NCBI GenBank assembly: GCA_022827835.1
Contig: JAJEIO010000054.1
Span: 42,794 to 106,793, forward strand
DNA from: Candidatus Latescibacterota bacterium
GTDB lineage: Bacteria; Latescibacterota; UBA2968; UBA8231
Direction: 5' to 3'
DNA: 64,000 nt
Shown here: positions 50,615-60,245 of the stretch, one piece after another
Position numbering within the stretch: the stretch's first letter is position 1
How the letters are laid out: the number at the start of each line of letters is the position of its first letter
Made by a program: the position numbers and the translations under genes
Notes under the pieces: model-generated
What the model saw: only the letters and a program-made list of their open reading frames with translations
The model's database searches: none
What the model was told of the DNA's origin: nothing

Positions 50615-51454
50615 TTAGGAGATGTTTTCGCGCTTTTTGACGATGTCTTTGTATTCGTAGTACGGGGCCAATTCGAGCAGGTCAATCGTCTCGGGGTCGA
50701 GCCGTTGGCGGATGGCGTCTGGGAAAGGGCGGCGCTGGCCGGTGAGCATGTGCTGGACGTTGTAGCGCAGAATGAGGAAGCGGCGGTCGCGGTCGCGGGG
50801 CTTCCAGGTGAGCGCGCCGTGCATGAGGTGTTCGGGCATGATGACCACATCGCCGGCGCGGGCGCAGACATTGTGGACGCCCGGGGGCACGGTATCGGCG
50901 ACGTAGTCCCTGTTCTCGTCGTCTTCGGAACCTAAATAAAACATCGCTCGGGGCCGGCCGAAGTGGGCCTTGTGCGAGCCGGGTAAGACGATGAGGCCGC
51001 CGTCGCCGGGGAAGACATCGCTCAAATAAAAAAAGAAAATAAAGTCCGTACAGCGGACTTGGCCGTCTTGGATGTAAAAGCGCCGCACATCGGGCTGTTT
51101 GGACGGCTGCCATCCGGCGTGCAGATAGTGGAAGCCGTGGCCGTGGCGGTTATAGCCGAGGGTGCCGCCGTTGAGGCGCGGCCGACGGTCGGTGAATTCC
51201 ATGAGGATCGGCCAAGTAGTAGGGTGCCGGGTGAGCACTTCGAGGCTTTTGTCAAAGGCAAAGCCGTGCTGATAGCCGGTGAGGTCGCGGCGCTCGAGGT
51301 CTGCGCCGAATTCGGGCGGCCACTCCTCGGGCGGCATGTTGATGTAGCGGTCGGCTGCCGCCTGGGCGGGCGCGAGTTCCTCTGGGCTGAGAACGTCGCG
51401 CAAGTGGAGGTAGCCTCTTAAATCGAAGAAGTAGCGTTGGTCGGGTGTCATCAT
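50615..51454 (-). CDS. Phytanoyl-CoA dioxygenase (PhyH) family protein
   Basis: 279 residues from ATG 51454 (the longest frame, from a TTG at 51496, adds 14). Fe(II)/2-oxoglutarate oxygenase of the PhyH family. The jelly-roll core shows YFFDLRGYLHLRDVLSPEEL, GFHYLHAGWQPS, FFFYLSDVFPGDGGLIVLPG and VIMPEHLMHGALTW; the second metal His is in MHGALTW and a 2-OG-binding Arg follows in RRFLILRYN. The first His/Asp pair is less clear (FHYLH rather than HxD). PhyH-like proteins hydroxylate lipids, osmolytes or secondary metabolites and are expanded in this type of organism. First gene of a minus-strand run with the two amidohydrolases. Confidence 0.87.
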   Translation of the reverse strand: MMTPDQRYFFDLRGYLHLRDVLSPEELAPAQAAADRYINMPPEEWPPEFGADLERRDLTGYQHGFAFDKSLEVLTRHPTTWPILMEFTDRRPRLNGGTLGYNRHGHGFHYLHAGWQPSKQPDVRRFYIQDGQVRCTDFIFFFYLSDVFPGDGGLIVLPGSHKAHFGRPRAMFYLGSEDDENRDYVADTVPPGVHNVCARAGDVVIMPEHLMHGALTWKPRDRDRRFLILRYNVQHMLTGQRRPFPDAIRQRLDPETIDLLELAPYYEYKDIVKKRENIS

Positions 51455-51516
51455 GGGGTTGGGCCTTTGTTTGGGCGGATAAGATAGCCGTTTCAACAGC
51501 GCCGTTCAAGCGCACC

Positions 51517-53475
51517 TCACTGGAACACAATCCCGCCTAGATAATTGTTTTGCATGCCGATTACATAGTCGATGAGTATCCAAGTCCCGGCCGCTACAGC
51601 CTCGCCTAAGACCAACCCCAGAAAAAAGGGCTTGAGGCGGTTCAACAGCGTCAGCCCGCCGTATTTGAGTACGACGCTTTTGATGAGCCAAGCGACAAAC
51701 ACGCTGAACCACATCGAGCCGAAGACGCAGCTAATCGGGAATCCGAGCGAGTGGAAAGGCCACCACAGGAACCGGTGCTGGGCGGCCATCAGCCCACCCA
51801 TAATGGCCGCGCCAACGCTGATGTGCATCCACGTACTCGGCCGCGGCTCGAATGGATTGAGGATGCTCTTCTCCATGAACCGATAGGGATATTGCGCGAC
51901 GTTATCAAAGTAAAATCGCGACAAATTAATGGCCCCGTACTGATAGCCTAGATAGAGGGTTAAGGAGACGACGCAGGTCAGCGTCAGGACGATCACCACA
52001 ACGGTGGCCCCAAATAGGCGGCGGCGCTGGGGTAGGCTGATTTCGGTGACGAGCTTCAGGCCGTTAGCGCAGGCGCTCATCATCAGGATCAAGGTGTCCA
52101 CGCTCCAAGCATAGCTCAGGGCCATGCCGGCCATGCCCTTAGTCCCCAACACGGTGCCTCCGACATTGGCGACGACAAAGTCCGGTCCGTTGGTCGGCGG
52201 AAACATCGACGCGACCCCACCTTGCGCGACGACGCGGGCAATGGTCATAAACCCGACAAATGCGCCGAACAGCAGCAGGGGAACAAAGGGCAGCGGAATG
52301 CCGGATTGCCACAGCCAGACACCCATCACTAGGAAGCTGGCCACGGCTCCCCACACAGCCACGCCGTAGGAGGTAATTTCATCGGCGTCTTCTACCTCTG
52401 GCGCGCGGCCCAACGCCTTGCGCAGCACGTTCCCAAGGTGGCGTCGGCCCACCCACAAGGATCCCAGGACCAAGACGATCATGCCGCCCATGGCTTGGTG
52501 GATGATGATCGGGTCGGTGTACTGGCTGTACGCGCCCATGGTCTCGTCCTTGCCCCCCCAAGCCAGCATCCCCAACAGCCCGCGCTGCACCACATTGACG
52601 ATGTAAAAAAAGACCAAGCCCAAGGCGATGTTCTGCGGGATGAAATAGGAGAAGCCGACCATCGACAGGTTTAGATTCAAGCCCAGCGACACTGCGCCAC
52701 GGAATATCGACAACCCGCCGAGCGAAGTGCTGACGGTGGGAATGATCACGAAGTAGTTGTGCAAGGCGTTGATCGAGGCTAGAACAAAAGGGACGGCAAA
52801 TCCTATCCACATCAATCCGCTGCGGAATAGGGGTTTGATGATCCGGCCGCGTCCGTCGTCGGCGATCATGGCCAAGGGAAGCTGGACCATGGGATAAGCT
52901 AGGCGCTCGTGCTCTACCCATTGTCGGCGCACGATCACCATCAGGCATACCATGGCCAGAAAGAGGGCTAGGCCGAACACGGCCCAGTACAACAGCGGAG
53001 CCGCCCAGATTGCCCACGGCACGGCCCCGGTCGGGTCACCCTCGTAAAAGCCCCAGATGGCGTCGCGGCTTTGGGGCACCGGCCAATCGGGCATGTAGGG
53101 CTGGACGATCTCGGCCCAACCGTTTTCCGGCGTGGCGTAGTAATAGGCCCCAGTGATTACCGGCAGGAGTTGCGCGGGCAGGCCGCGGCCCGACAAGGTG
53201 TTGGCTAGCAGGATCAGGAAGAAGGCTACGGCCAATTCGCCGCGTTGCAAGGGCAGGCGCGGATGCAGCAATCGCAAGAGTGGGTTTAAGAGGAGGACTA
53301 GCACAAAAAAGAGAAAAGTCGCTCCAGGGGTCAGGTTCCACACGGCTAGCCCGGAGCCTTTGATGATCATATCGTTGTAGGTCGAGCCGAGGCCCATGCA
53401 AAGGGCACCGAGCAGCCCGACGATCAGCGCCTTGGGCGTGCATCCCTTTATGATCGGTGGAGAACGTTTTAGCAA
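51517..53475 (-). CDS. DUF6785/DUF6784-type polytopic membrane protein (second copy)
   Basis: 652 residues from TTG 53475 (GAGAGGAA upstream), the same length as the copy at 20775-22733. About 14 membrane segments. Shared segments: YYATPENGWAEIVQPYMP, GFYEGDPTGAVPWAIW, EHERLAYPMVQLPLAM, IHQAMGGMIVLV and CANGLKLVTEI. No solute-binding partner is obvious. It shares an 84-bp divergent promoter region with the Gfo/Idh/MocA gene. The pairing suggests uptake of the substrate that the oxidoreductase handles; this is inference. Confidence 0.8.
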   Translation of the reverse strand: MLKRSPPIIKGCTPKALIVGLLGALCMGLGSTYNDMIIKGSGLAVWNLTPGATFLFFVLVLLLNPLLRLLHPRLPLQRGELAVAFFLILLANTLSGRGLPAQLLPVITGAYYYATPENGWAEIVQPYMPDWPVPQSRDAIWGFYEGDPTGAVPWAIWAAPLLYWAVFGLALFLAMVCLMVIVRRQWVEHERLAYPMVQLPLAMIADDGRGRIIKPLFRSGLMWIGFAVPFVLASINALHNYFVIIPTVSTSLGGLSIFRGAVSLGLNLNLSMVGFSYFIPQNIALGLVFFYIVNVVQRGLLGMLAWGGKDETMGAYSQYTDPIIIHQAMGGMIVLVLGSLWVGRRHLGNVLRKALGRAPEVEDADEITSYGVAVWGAVASFLVMGVWLWQSGIPLPFVPLLLFGAFVGFMTIARVVAQGGVASMFPPTNGPDFVVANVGGTVLGTKGMAGMALSYAWSVDTLILMMSACANGLKLVTEISLPQRRRLFGATVVVIVLTLTCVVSLTLYLGYQYGAINLSRFYFDNVAQYPYRFMEKSILNPFEPRPSTWMHISVGAAIMGGLMAAQHRFLWWPFHSLGFPISCVFGSMWFSVFVAWLIKSVVLKYGGLTLLNRLKPFFLGLVLGEAVAAGTWILIDYVIGMQNNYLGGIVFQ

Positions 53476-53559
53476 AGTGTTCCTCTCGCGTTTTGCCTTC
53501 CCCTTGACAATGCCCGTAGCCGCGCACGAGTTTCCGCATACACAACAGGAGACCCTATT

Positions 53560-54816
53560 ATGGAAAAAGTACCGCTTTGCGTCGTCGGCTGCGGCGGCAT
53601 GGGCCATCGCCATATCTTGGCCTACAAGGTGTTAGAAGATAGCGGCGTTGGCAATGTCGAATTGATGGCCGTCTGCGATGTGAATCGGGCGAACGCCGAG
53701 TTTGCCGCCCGCGAAGTGCAGCGGTTGTTCGGGCGCGAGCCGCTGATCTTTACGGATATGGACTCGATGCTCAAGCGCGATGATATCCTAGCTGTCGATG
53801 TGGTTACCGACGGCTCAACGCACCATCAGGTGGCCGTACCAGCTCTGTTGGCTGGCAAGCACGCGCTGGTGGAAAAGCCCCTCGGCATTACCATGCGCGC
53901 CTGCCAAGCCATGATCGACGCAGCCCGCACCGGCAATGCCGTGCTGGCCACAGCCGAAAACTACCGCCGCGACCCGCCCAACCGCTTGGCGCGGGCCATC
54001 GTCGAGTCCGGCCTGCTCGGGGATCCCTTTTTGATGATCCAAGCGTCGGCTGGCGGTAGCGACCGCATAACCATTACGCCTTGGCGCCATCTCAAGGAGA
54101 AAGGGGCCATTGGCTTGGACATGGGCGTCCACTACGGCGACATCATCCAATACTACATGGGGGACTACGCGCACGTCTTCGGCGGCGGTTTCATCGTCGA
54201 GCCGGTGCGGCGCAGGCCAGACGGCTACGACGATCACCCCCTCGAATCCTACCGCGAGCGGGCCAAGACCTATCCCGAGAGTGTAGAGGCCACGGGCGAA
54301 GATTCAGTCGTCGCGCTATACAGGATGCGGTCTGGTGCGCTGGCGCAGCTCGTGTTGGTGGCGGGACGCGGCGGTCGGGGAAGGGAGCGCAGCGTCCACG
54401 GCCGTTGGGGCGCGCTCTATTCTCCCGGCGACCGCAATGGTCGGCCCGTAGTGCTGCGCTTAGAAGGCAAGGAGTTAAAAGGCCGCGAAATCCTCTCGCT
54501 CCTGCCGGATTTTCACCTCGACGAGATCACCGAGCGCCTCTTTGGTGCCGACGGCGTAGAATACGATCCTTCCGCAACATCCTTCTACGAGATCGACTCC
54601 CGGCACTTGGCCATTGAGTACCACGACTTTGCCCAAGCCATCCTCACCGGCGGCCAACCCGAAGTGGATGGTTTTGGCGGGATGCAGGCCGTCGCGGCGA
54701 TTGTGGGGGCCTATGAGTCGGCGCACGCCGGGCGTTCGCTGTCCATGGAAGAGATTATGGGCGGAGCCGTGCGGGCCTATCAGCAGGACATTGACGAAGC
54801 GCTTGGGTTGGGCTAA
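53560..54816 (+). CDS. Gfo/Idh/MocA-family oxidoreductase (second copy)
   Basis: 418 residues. The nucleotide loop is VVGCGGMGHRH and the signature lysine is in ALVEKPLGITM. GLDMGVHYGDIIQYY is the conserved helix with the active-site histidine. It is ~100 residues longer than the first copy, the extra length lying in the C-terminal half. SD ACAGGAGA precedes ATG 53560. It is divergent from the DUF6785-like gene; its stop is followed after 7 bases by a triple 10-bp repeat (54824-54853). Confidence 0.9.
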   Translation: MEKVPLCVVGCGGMGHRHILAYKVLEDSGVGNVELMAVCDVNRANAEFAAREVQRLFGREPLIFTDMDSMLKRDDILAVDVVTDGSTHHQVAVPALLAGKHALVEKPLGITMRACQAMIDAARTGNAVLATAENYRRDPPNRLARAIVESGLLGDPFLMIQASAGGSDRITITPWRHLKEKGAIGLDMGVHYGDIIQYYMGDYAHVFGGGFIVEPVRRRPDGYDDHPLESYRERAKTYPESVEATGEDSVVALYRMRSGALAQLVLVAGRGGRGRERSVHGRWGALYSPGDRNGRPVVLRLEGKELKGREILSLLPDFHLDEITERLFGADGVEYDPSATSFYEIDSRHLAIEYHDFAQAILTGGQPEVDGFGGMQAVAAIVGAYESAHAGRSLSMEEIMGGAVRAYQQDIDEALGLG

Positions 54817-54823
54817 GACGATC

Positions 54824-54853
54824 CGCAGATGAACGCAGATGAGCGCAGATACA
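54824..54853 (+). repeat. Three tandem 10-bp units (CGCAGATNNN)
   Basis: CGCAGATGAA, CGCAGATGAG and CGCAGATACA. Related to 39320-39348; both sit between a stop codon and the next gene. Confidence 0.75.
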
Positions 54854-54859
54854 CGGCCT

Positions 54860-55882
54860 CTAAAGCGTTGTCACCATGACCCAAAACGGCTGACTGCCCA
54901 CTTCGTAATCCGCAATGGGCTGTAGTGCGCCGCTGGTTGCATCGATTTGGTAACAGATCATGCGATCAGCGGCTTCTCCAGCGCCGTACAGGTACGTGCC
55001 GGTCGGGTCGATGTTGAACGAGCGCGGGCTGGCCGGTATTGGGTAGTGCCCGAACGGGCTGAGTGCGCCATCGGCGTCGATGTTGTAGCCGACGATGCTG
55101 TCGTGGCCGCGATTGGATGCGTAGCACCACTGGCCGTTGGGATGGACTTCGACGTGGGCGGTGTGCCCGCCTTCGGTATAGTCCGCGGGCAGGGTCGAAA
55201 TGTCTTGGAAAATGGTGAGGGTGCCGCGCTCGGGGTCGAAGCGGTGGGCGGTGACTGTGTTGCCCTGCTCGTTGACGATGTACGCGACGTCGCCGAGCGG
55301 GCGGAAGCAGATGTGCCGGGGGCCAGGCTCACCTTCCGGCGGAACCAGTACGGGCGGGTCGTTGGGCGAGAGTTGGCCGGTGCTGGCGTCGAAGCGGAAC
55401 TGGCTGGTCTTGTTATTGGGATAGACGTGGGGCACAAAGACAAAGCGCTCGCCTTCGGTCAGCAGGATGGCGTGTGCCTTGGGGCCGGTGTCGATGCGCT
55501 GGACGAGGTCGCCGATGGCTCCGTCGTCGTCCAAGCGGTGGACTGTGACGCCGCCGCCGGTGTAATAAGCGGTGAGGAGAAAGCGACCGGCGGGGTCGGT
55601 GATCAGGTGGGCGGGGGTGTCGAGACCGGTGTCCACCTTGTTGATCAGGGTCAATTCGCCCGATGCGGTGTCGAGGTGGAAGCTAGCGAGGGTTGAGGAC
55701 CCGACGTGGCCGTCGTAGAGCACGGGGCGCGACGGGTGCAAAAAGAGCGCGCCCGATGGGCCGTGTGCCGGACTGGTGGCGCGCAGGTCCAGCGCGCCCG
55801 ATTGGGGGTCGAGGTCGTAGAGCTTAATGGCTTCGTCGCCGGTGAGCGAGACGAAGACGACGGGTTGGTCTTGTGCGGTCAT
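54860..55882 (-). CDS. Lactonase-family (6-phosphogluconolactonase-like) beta-propeller
   Basis: 340 residues of the YbhE-type seven-bladed lactonase family. Blades repeat motifs such as LTAYYTGGGVTVHRLDDDG, GPRHICFRPLGDVAYIVNEQ, EGGHTAHVEVHPNGQW and SPRSFNIDPTGTYLYG. Members hydrolyse 6-phosphogluconolactone or related sugar lactones. No signal peptide. SD AAAGGAG precedes the ATG. It converges on the Gfo/Idh/MocA gene; the two together (dehydrogenase then lactonase) are consistent with oxidation of a sugar, but this is by analogy. Confidence 0.9.
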   Translation of the reverse strand: MTAQDQPVVFVSLTGDEAIKLYDLDPQSGALDLRATSPAHGPSGALFLHPSRPVLYDGHVGSSTLASFHLDTASGELTLINKVDTGLDTPAHLITDPAGRFLLTAYYTGGGVTVHRLDDDGAIGDLVQRIDTGPKAHAILLTEGERFVFVPHVYPNNKTSQFRFDASTGQLSPNDPPVLVPPEGEPGPRHICFRPLGDVAYIVNEQGNTVTAHRFDPERGTLTIFQDISTLPADYTEGGHTAHVEVHPNGQWCYASNRGHDSIVGYNIDADGALSPFGHYPIPASPRSFNIDPTGTYLYGAGEAADRMICYQIDATSGALQPIADYEVGSQPFWVMVTTL

Positions 55883-55959
55883 TGACGTTTACTCCTTTGA
55901 GGTTTTGCGCCGAAACATAGCCCCTTGTTCCGGGTGCGACAAGGGCTATACTACTTTTC

Positions 55960-57156
55960 ATGGCCGCTGCGAATCGCCAGACGACGATCATCGTGCTCTT
56001 CAGCGCGTTGACGGTCCTCGCCAGCATGGGGATCCGCCAGTCGTTTGGCCTCTTTCTACAGCCGATTAGCGACAGCTTGGATCTGGGGCGCGAAGTGTTC
56101 AGCTTGGCCATAGCGCTGCAAAACGTGGTCTTCGGCCTGCCCTTGTTCGGGATGATCGCCGATCGCTATGGGGCGCGGTGGGTCGTGCTGGGGGGCGCGC
56201 TGCTCTACGCGGCTGGGTGCCTGCTGGTGCCGACTAGCAGCGGCCCGCTCGGTTTGCATCTGACGTTGGGACTCATCATCGGACTGGGGCTCGGCAGCAC
56301 GACGTATGTGGTCGTGCTGGGGGCTGTCGCCCGCGTCGTCCATCCGGCAAATCGCAGCACGGCGTTTGGCATCGTCACCGCGGCCGGTTCGTTTGGGACT
56401 TTTGCCTTAGTGCCTGGGATACAGTGGGTGATTGTCCACGCGGGTTGGCAAGCATCCTTTGCGGTCAGCGCGGCCCTAATCGGCTGGGTTGTGCTGTTGG
56501 CTTTTGGCTTCCCTCGTCGTTCCAGCACACACGCGGCCCGGCCGCACGGCGAGAGCACGCTGCTGCAGGCGCTGGTCAGGGCGCGGGGCCATTCGGGCTA
56601 TTGGCTGCTCAACGCGGGGTTCTTCGTCTGCGGCTTCCACGTCGCCTTTATCGCCACGCACCTGCCCTCGTTCCTCACCGACGGTGGCCTGCCGCGCATG
56701 ATCGGGGCCACGGCCTTGTCGCTGATTGGTCTGTGCAACATCTTCGGCTCGTCGTTGTTCGGCTGGCTGGGCGACCGCTACCGCAAGAAATATTTGTTGA
56801 GCGCGCTCTACTTCAGCCGCGCCGTGGTCATCGGCTTGTTTCTCTTCGTCCCCCTGACCAGCTTTTCCGCCTTGCTCTTCGGTGGCCTGATTGGCTTCTT
56901 GTGGCTGGCGACTGTGCCGTTGACCAGCGGGACTGTGGCGCAGATATTCGGGGCGCGCTACTTGTCAACGCTGTACGGGATTGTCTTTTTCAGTCATCAG
57001 GCTGGCAGTTTCTTGGGCGTCTGGCTGGCTGGTTGGCTCTACGATTCGACTGGGTCGTACGATTCGGTCTGGTGGTTGGCTATTGCCCTCGGCGTGGTGG
57101 CTGCGCTGCTCCATCTGCCGATTGCCGACCGGCCGATCCAATCCTCAAACGCATAG
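55960..57156 (+). CDS. MFS transporter
   Basis: 398 residues with ~12 membrane segments. The motif GMIADRYGARWVV is the loop 2/3 MFS motif and GWLGDRYRKKY is its repeat between segments 8 and 9. N-terminal QSFGLFLQPISDSL resembles monocarboxylate/oxalate-type MFS carriers. Substrate unknown. The DUF6817 gene follows after 9 bases and is likely co-transcribed. It is divergent from the lactonase gene. Confidence 0.9.
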   Translation: MAAANRQTTIIVLFSALTVLASMGIRQSFGLFLQPISDSLDLGREVFSLAIALQNVVFGLPLFGMIADRYGARWVVLGGALLYAAGCLLVPTSSGPLGLHLTLGLIIGLGLGSTTYVVVLGAVARVVHPANRSTAFGIVTAAGSFGTFALVPGIQWVIVHAGWQASFAVSAALIGWVVLLAFGFPRRSSTHAARPHGESTLLQALVRARGHSGYWLLNAGFFVCGFHVAFIATHLPSFLTDGGLPRMIGATALSLIGLCNIFGSSLFGWLGDRYRKKYLLSALYFSRAVVIGLFLFVPLTSFSALLFGGLIGFLWLATVPLTSGTVAQIFGARYLSTLYGIVFFSHQAGSFLGVWLAGWLYDSTGSYDSVWWLAIALGVVAALLHLPIADRPIQSSNA

Positions 57157-57165
57157 GACGACGCT

Positions 57166-57705
57166 ATGATTGCTAGTTTTAAAGAAATGACTGCATTTTT
57201 CAGGGAAATTGGCGCTGCCGACGTGGGGCACACCAACAAGACCTACTTGGCCCACTGCATCGGCGTGCACGGCGATATGAAGAAATGGGGGGGCGATGAT
57301 GTGATGTGTCACGCCGCGCTCTTTCACTCCATATACGGCACTGAGATTTTCCAAGATTTTACCCTGCCCGTTGAGCGCCGCGCTGAAGTGCGGACACTCA
57401 TCGGCGAGCGGGCCGAATACTTGGCGTACGTCAATTGCGCCATGGTGCGCGACACGTTCGACGCCGCTGTGGAGCAGCACGATGCTCCCTACGTGCTCCA
57501 AGACCGCCTGACTGGCGGTTCCATCGAGATGAACGAGCAGGATTTCAACGATCTAGTGACGATCCACTTGTGCGATTGGTTGGAGCAGGTGGCGCGGTGG
57601 GGCAACTGGGACTATCGCCGCGACGCCTTCGAGCGCATGGCGCAGCGCTTGGGCGGCATCGCCGAGGAGCGGTTCGCCGAGGTTTTCGAGGGTCGCCTCA
57701 AATAG
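57166..57705 (+). CDS. DUF6817-like protein
   Basis: 179-residue cytoplasmic protein. NKTYLAHCIGVHGDMKKW and CHAALFHSIYGTEIF resemble the DUF6817/HD-like family, in which His residues are arranged as in an HD domain (H, H, FH). TIHLCDWLEQVARW is the conserved C-terminal helix. Function is unknown; HD-type relatives cleave phosphoesters. Nine bases downstream of the MFS gene. Its last 8 bases overlap the end of the convergent glycosidase-like gene. Confidence 0.8.
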   Translation: MIASFKEMTAFFREIGAADVGHTNKTYLAHCIGVHGDMKKWGGDDVMCHAALFHSIYGTEIFQDFTLPVERRAEVRTLIGERAEYLAYVNCAMVRDTFDAAVEQHDAPYVLQDRLTGGSIEMNEQDFNDLVTIHLCDWLEQVARWGNWDYRRDAFERMAQRLGGIAEERFAEVFEGRLK

Positions 57706-59194
57706 ATACTGAAAACAGCTTGGCTTTGTACAGGTGAAAGCGGAGACCGACGTTTTCACCCGCGAGGGCTGATAGGTCGGTTTGGCCCCGCCAACGCGCG
57801 GCCTCGGCGATGGAATCGCCGGAGAGGGGTTCGGCCTCGGCGAGTGAGAAGCCGGGGTGGGCTTCTACGGGCTGGGGTGGCGTGTGAATGGTCTGGACGA
57901 TTTCGGCCTTGATCCAGCCGTCTGGAGCCGTGCGAAAGTTGAGCAGTAGCTCGCGACCGGAGCACGGTCGCTCGATGAGCGTGACCCGTCCCTCGCCTTT
58001 GGCCTCTATTCCCGCGAGCCGGTCCGGCTCCCAACAGGCCCAGCGAAATTCCCCATCCTCGGGGTACGATGTGGCGCCACGGCGGAGAAAGTCGTGGCGG
58101 CGTTGATAGCCCCTAAAAGGCAGTCGCCACGTGCCGTTGGCAGCGATGAGATTCGGGCTGGCGTAGAGCTGGCCGTACGTTCCCCCCTCATAGGTGCGGT
58201 CGATGATGGGCTGGCGAAAGGGCCGGATCCACTGGTGGTTATCGCGGCTGACCGCGAGCTGGACATCGACCGTAGAGGCGATTCGATGGTATATCGACGG
58301 AAACATCAGGTAGCGCGGCTGCGTGCCGGGATACGGCGTGTAGCAGGGGTTGTAGATGTCGTCGTCGAGCGCGTCCAAGGGGTCGGGCAGGAGGCAGGGG
58401 TGCGGATCGGCCAGCGATTCAAACTGCGGACCTGAGGCGCGGCGCACCAAGCGCCGGCGGTCGATATGGCCGCGCAGGTACGCCACGTATTGCTCTTGGT
58501 GGGGATCGTACACGCAGAGGTTGTGGGTGTCTAGCTGGGTTGCGCCGGCGTCGAAGACGGGTGTGCTGAGATTCTGCCAGTGGATGCCGTCGGCAGAGGT
58601 CGCGCCGAGGAGATGCTGCCGAATCTCAATCCCCTGGGCCTTTTCCCCGGCCGACACATCACCCAAGTCGCGGGCTGCGAGCAGGGCCTTGAAGCGCGTG
58701 GAGTCCATTTCTGGGTCGGGCTTGCCGTCGCGGAAGTAGTTCGCTCCCGGGCCGACGGCTTTGTAGCGCTCGGCCGCCGGGGCGCTGGGGTCGATGAATA
58801 CCCAGCCGAGGGGATGGTCGCGGCCCGCGCAGATGATGTTGTTGCGGGTAGAGCCTTCGTACTCGCACAAGCCCAACTCTGGCCGCTGCCAAGTAAAGCC
58901 GTCGTCGCTTTCGGCGTAGCAGACGTACGAGCGCGTGATGTCGTCCAAGCGTTGCACGCCGTACCAGAGGCGGTAGCGCCCTTCGTCGTGGAGCATGGCG
59001 TTGATGTGGAGGTTGGCTCCTTGTTCCCAAGGCCGCTCCTTGTGGAAAAAGATGTCGGATTTGCGCGCCAGTTCGGGCACGAGTTCAATGCCTTGGGGCG
59101 GGTCCTGGGACCAGACGGTGCCGTCGTCTTCGAGCTTGCGGTGGGAGGGCCAGATGCCGTACCAGTCGAGAAAGGGCGTGAGTTGGGGTTGCAT
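57698..59194 (-). CDS. Five-bladed-propeller glycosidase-like protein
   Basis: 498 residues. N-terminal half: YRLWYGVQRLDDITRSYVCY, then YAESDDGFTWQRPELGL, a GH32/43-type blade signature; similar strands recur later (LLGATSADGIHWQNLS, AVSRDNHQWIRPFRQP). No canonical catalytic acid pair is clearly visible, so it may be inactive or a distant relative. No signal peptide. SD AAGGAT. It follows the Gfo/Idh/MocA (third copy) and aldo/keto reductase genes in one minus-strand run (6 bases from the preceding stop). Confidence 0.75.
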   Translation of the reverse strand: MQPQLTPFLDWYGIWPSHRKLEDDGTVWSQDPPQGIELVPELARKSDIFFHKERPWEQGANLHINAMLHDEGRYRLWYGVQRLDDITRSYVCYAESDDGFTWQRPELGLCEYEGSTRNNIICAGRDHPLGWVFIDPSAPAAERYKAVGPGANYFRDGKPDPEMDSTRFKALLAARDLGDVSAGEKAQGIEIRQHLLGATSADGIHWQNLSTPVFDAGATQLDTHNLCVYDPHQEQYVAYLRGHIDRRRLVRRASGPQFESLADPHPCLLPDPLDALDDDIYNPCYTPYPGTQPRYLMFPSIYHRIASTVDVQLAVSRDNHQWIRPFRQPIIDRTYEGGTYGQLYASPNLIAANGTWRLPFRGYQRRHDFLRRGATSYPEDGEFRWACWEPDRLAGIEAKGEGRVTLIERPCSGRELLLNFRTAPDGWIKAEIVQTIHTPPQPVEAHPGFSLAEAEPLSGDSIAEAARWRGQTDLSALAGENVGLRFHLYKAKLFSVSI

Positions 59195-59200
59195 GGTGAT

Positions 59201-60232
59201 CTATCCTTGGGCGGCTGCGCCGATTAGGTCGCTGAGGAGGACCAATTCGCCGCCGCTTTCGGCCGAGGCATTGGCTCCCAAAACGGCGGCTAGGCTGTTG
59301 AGGGAAGGGACGTAGGGGCTGCGTGTCATGGAAGGGTCACCGGCTTGGACCGCGGCGATAAAGGCGCGGGCTTGGGAGAAGAAAGCCCCGCGAGATTGCG
59401 GCTCTTCTTTCGCTTCCCACACTACTTCGCCGTTTTCCGTCACTTTTTGTGGATTCCATTCGATGATCGAGTCGTCGCTGACGACGAGGATTTCTCGCTT
59501 GGAGTAATTGACGTTGCTCATTACGCGCGAGACGCTGGCGTTGGCGGTCAAGCGCCCTTTGAAGCGGTAGTTGACGTTGTACACGTGGGGCAGGTTCATC
59601 GGCTCGATGCGCTCGTCGGGCAGGGATTCGACGTAGAAGGCCGAGACCGCCTCGATGTCGCCGAGCAAGTAGCGCAACAGATCGACGCTGTGGATGGTGT
59701 TTTCCGCGAAGGAGCCGCCGCAGAGTTCGTAGCGGCTGGTCCAATAGCGGATGGGCTGGCCGCTGTAGAAGTTTTGGATTTGGGCGTGGCGCGGCGTGCG
59801 CTGCTGCAATAGCTCCAAGGTCGGCGCGGAAGAAGGCTCGTAGCGAGAGACAAAGCCGACTTGGGACACGATGCCGGCTTTTTCGATTGCAGCGTTGAAT
59901 TCGACGACTTGCGCTAGGTCGAGGGTCTGCGGCTTTTCGACGAACAGGGCGACGCCTTGGTCCGCGGCAATGAGCACTTCGTCGGTGTGTGCAGTCGGCG
60001 GGATGGATAGATACACGGCGTCGAGTTCCTGCTCTTCGAACATTTGATGGTGGTCGGTATAGGTCGAATGAGGCTTATAGACGGCTGCTTGTTCCTGGAG
60101 GGTTTCCTCGCTTTTGTCGCAGAATGCTTGGAAGACGACTTGGCCTTCCTCGGCGAGGGCAGCTAACGCCGGGAGGTGCGCCCTTTGGGTGATCCAGCCG
60201 AGGCCGATGCAGCCGACGCGGACAGGTTTCAT
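59201..60232 (-). CDS. Gfo/Idh/MocA-family oxidoreductase (third copy)
   Basis: 343 residues. The nucleotide loop is CIGLGWITQRAHLP, the signature lysine is in LFVEKPQTLD, and SFAENTIHSVDLLRYLLG is the active-site helix. SD AAGGAAT precedes ATG 60232. Located between the aldo/keto reductase (13 bases upstream) and the glycosidase-like gene, in one operon. Substrate not predictable. Confidence 0.9.
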   Translation of the reverse strand: MKPVRVGCIGLGWITQRAHLPALAALAEEGQVVFQAFCDKSEETLQEQAAVYKPHSTYTDHHQMFEEQELDAVYLSIPPTAHTDEVLIAADQGVALFVEKPQTLDLAQVVEFNAAIEKAGIVSQVGFVSRYEPSSAPTLELLQQRTPRHAQIQNFYSGQPIRYWTSRYELCGGSFAENTIHSVDLLRYLLGDIEAVSAFYVESLPDERIEPMNLPHVYNVNYRFKGRLTANASVSRVMSNVNYSKREILVVSDDSIIEWNPQKVTENGEVVWEAKEEPQSRGAFFSQARAFIAAVQAGDPSMTRSPYVPSLNSLAAVLGANASAESGGELVLLSDLIGAAAQG

Positions 60233-60245
60233 GTGCTATTCCTTC

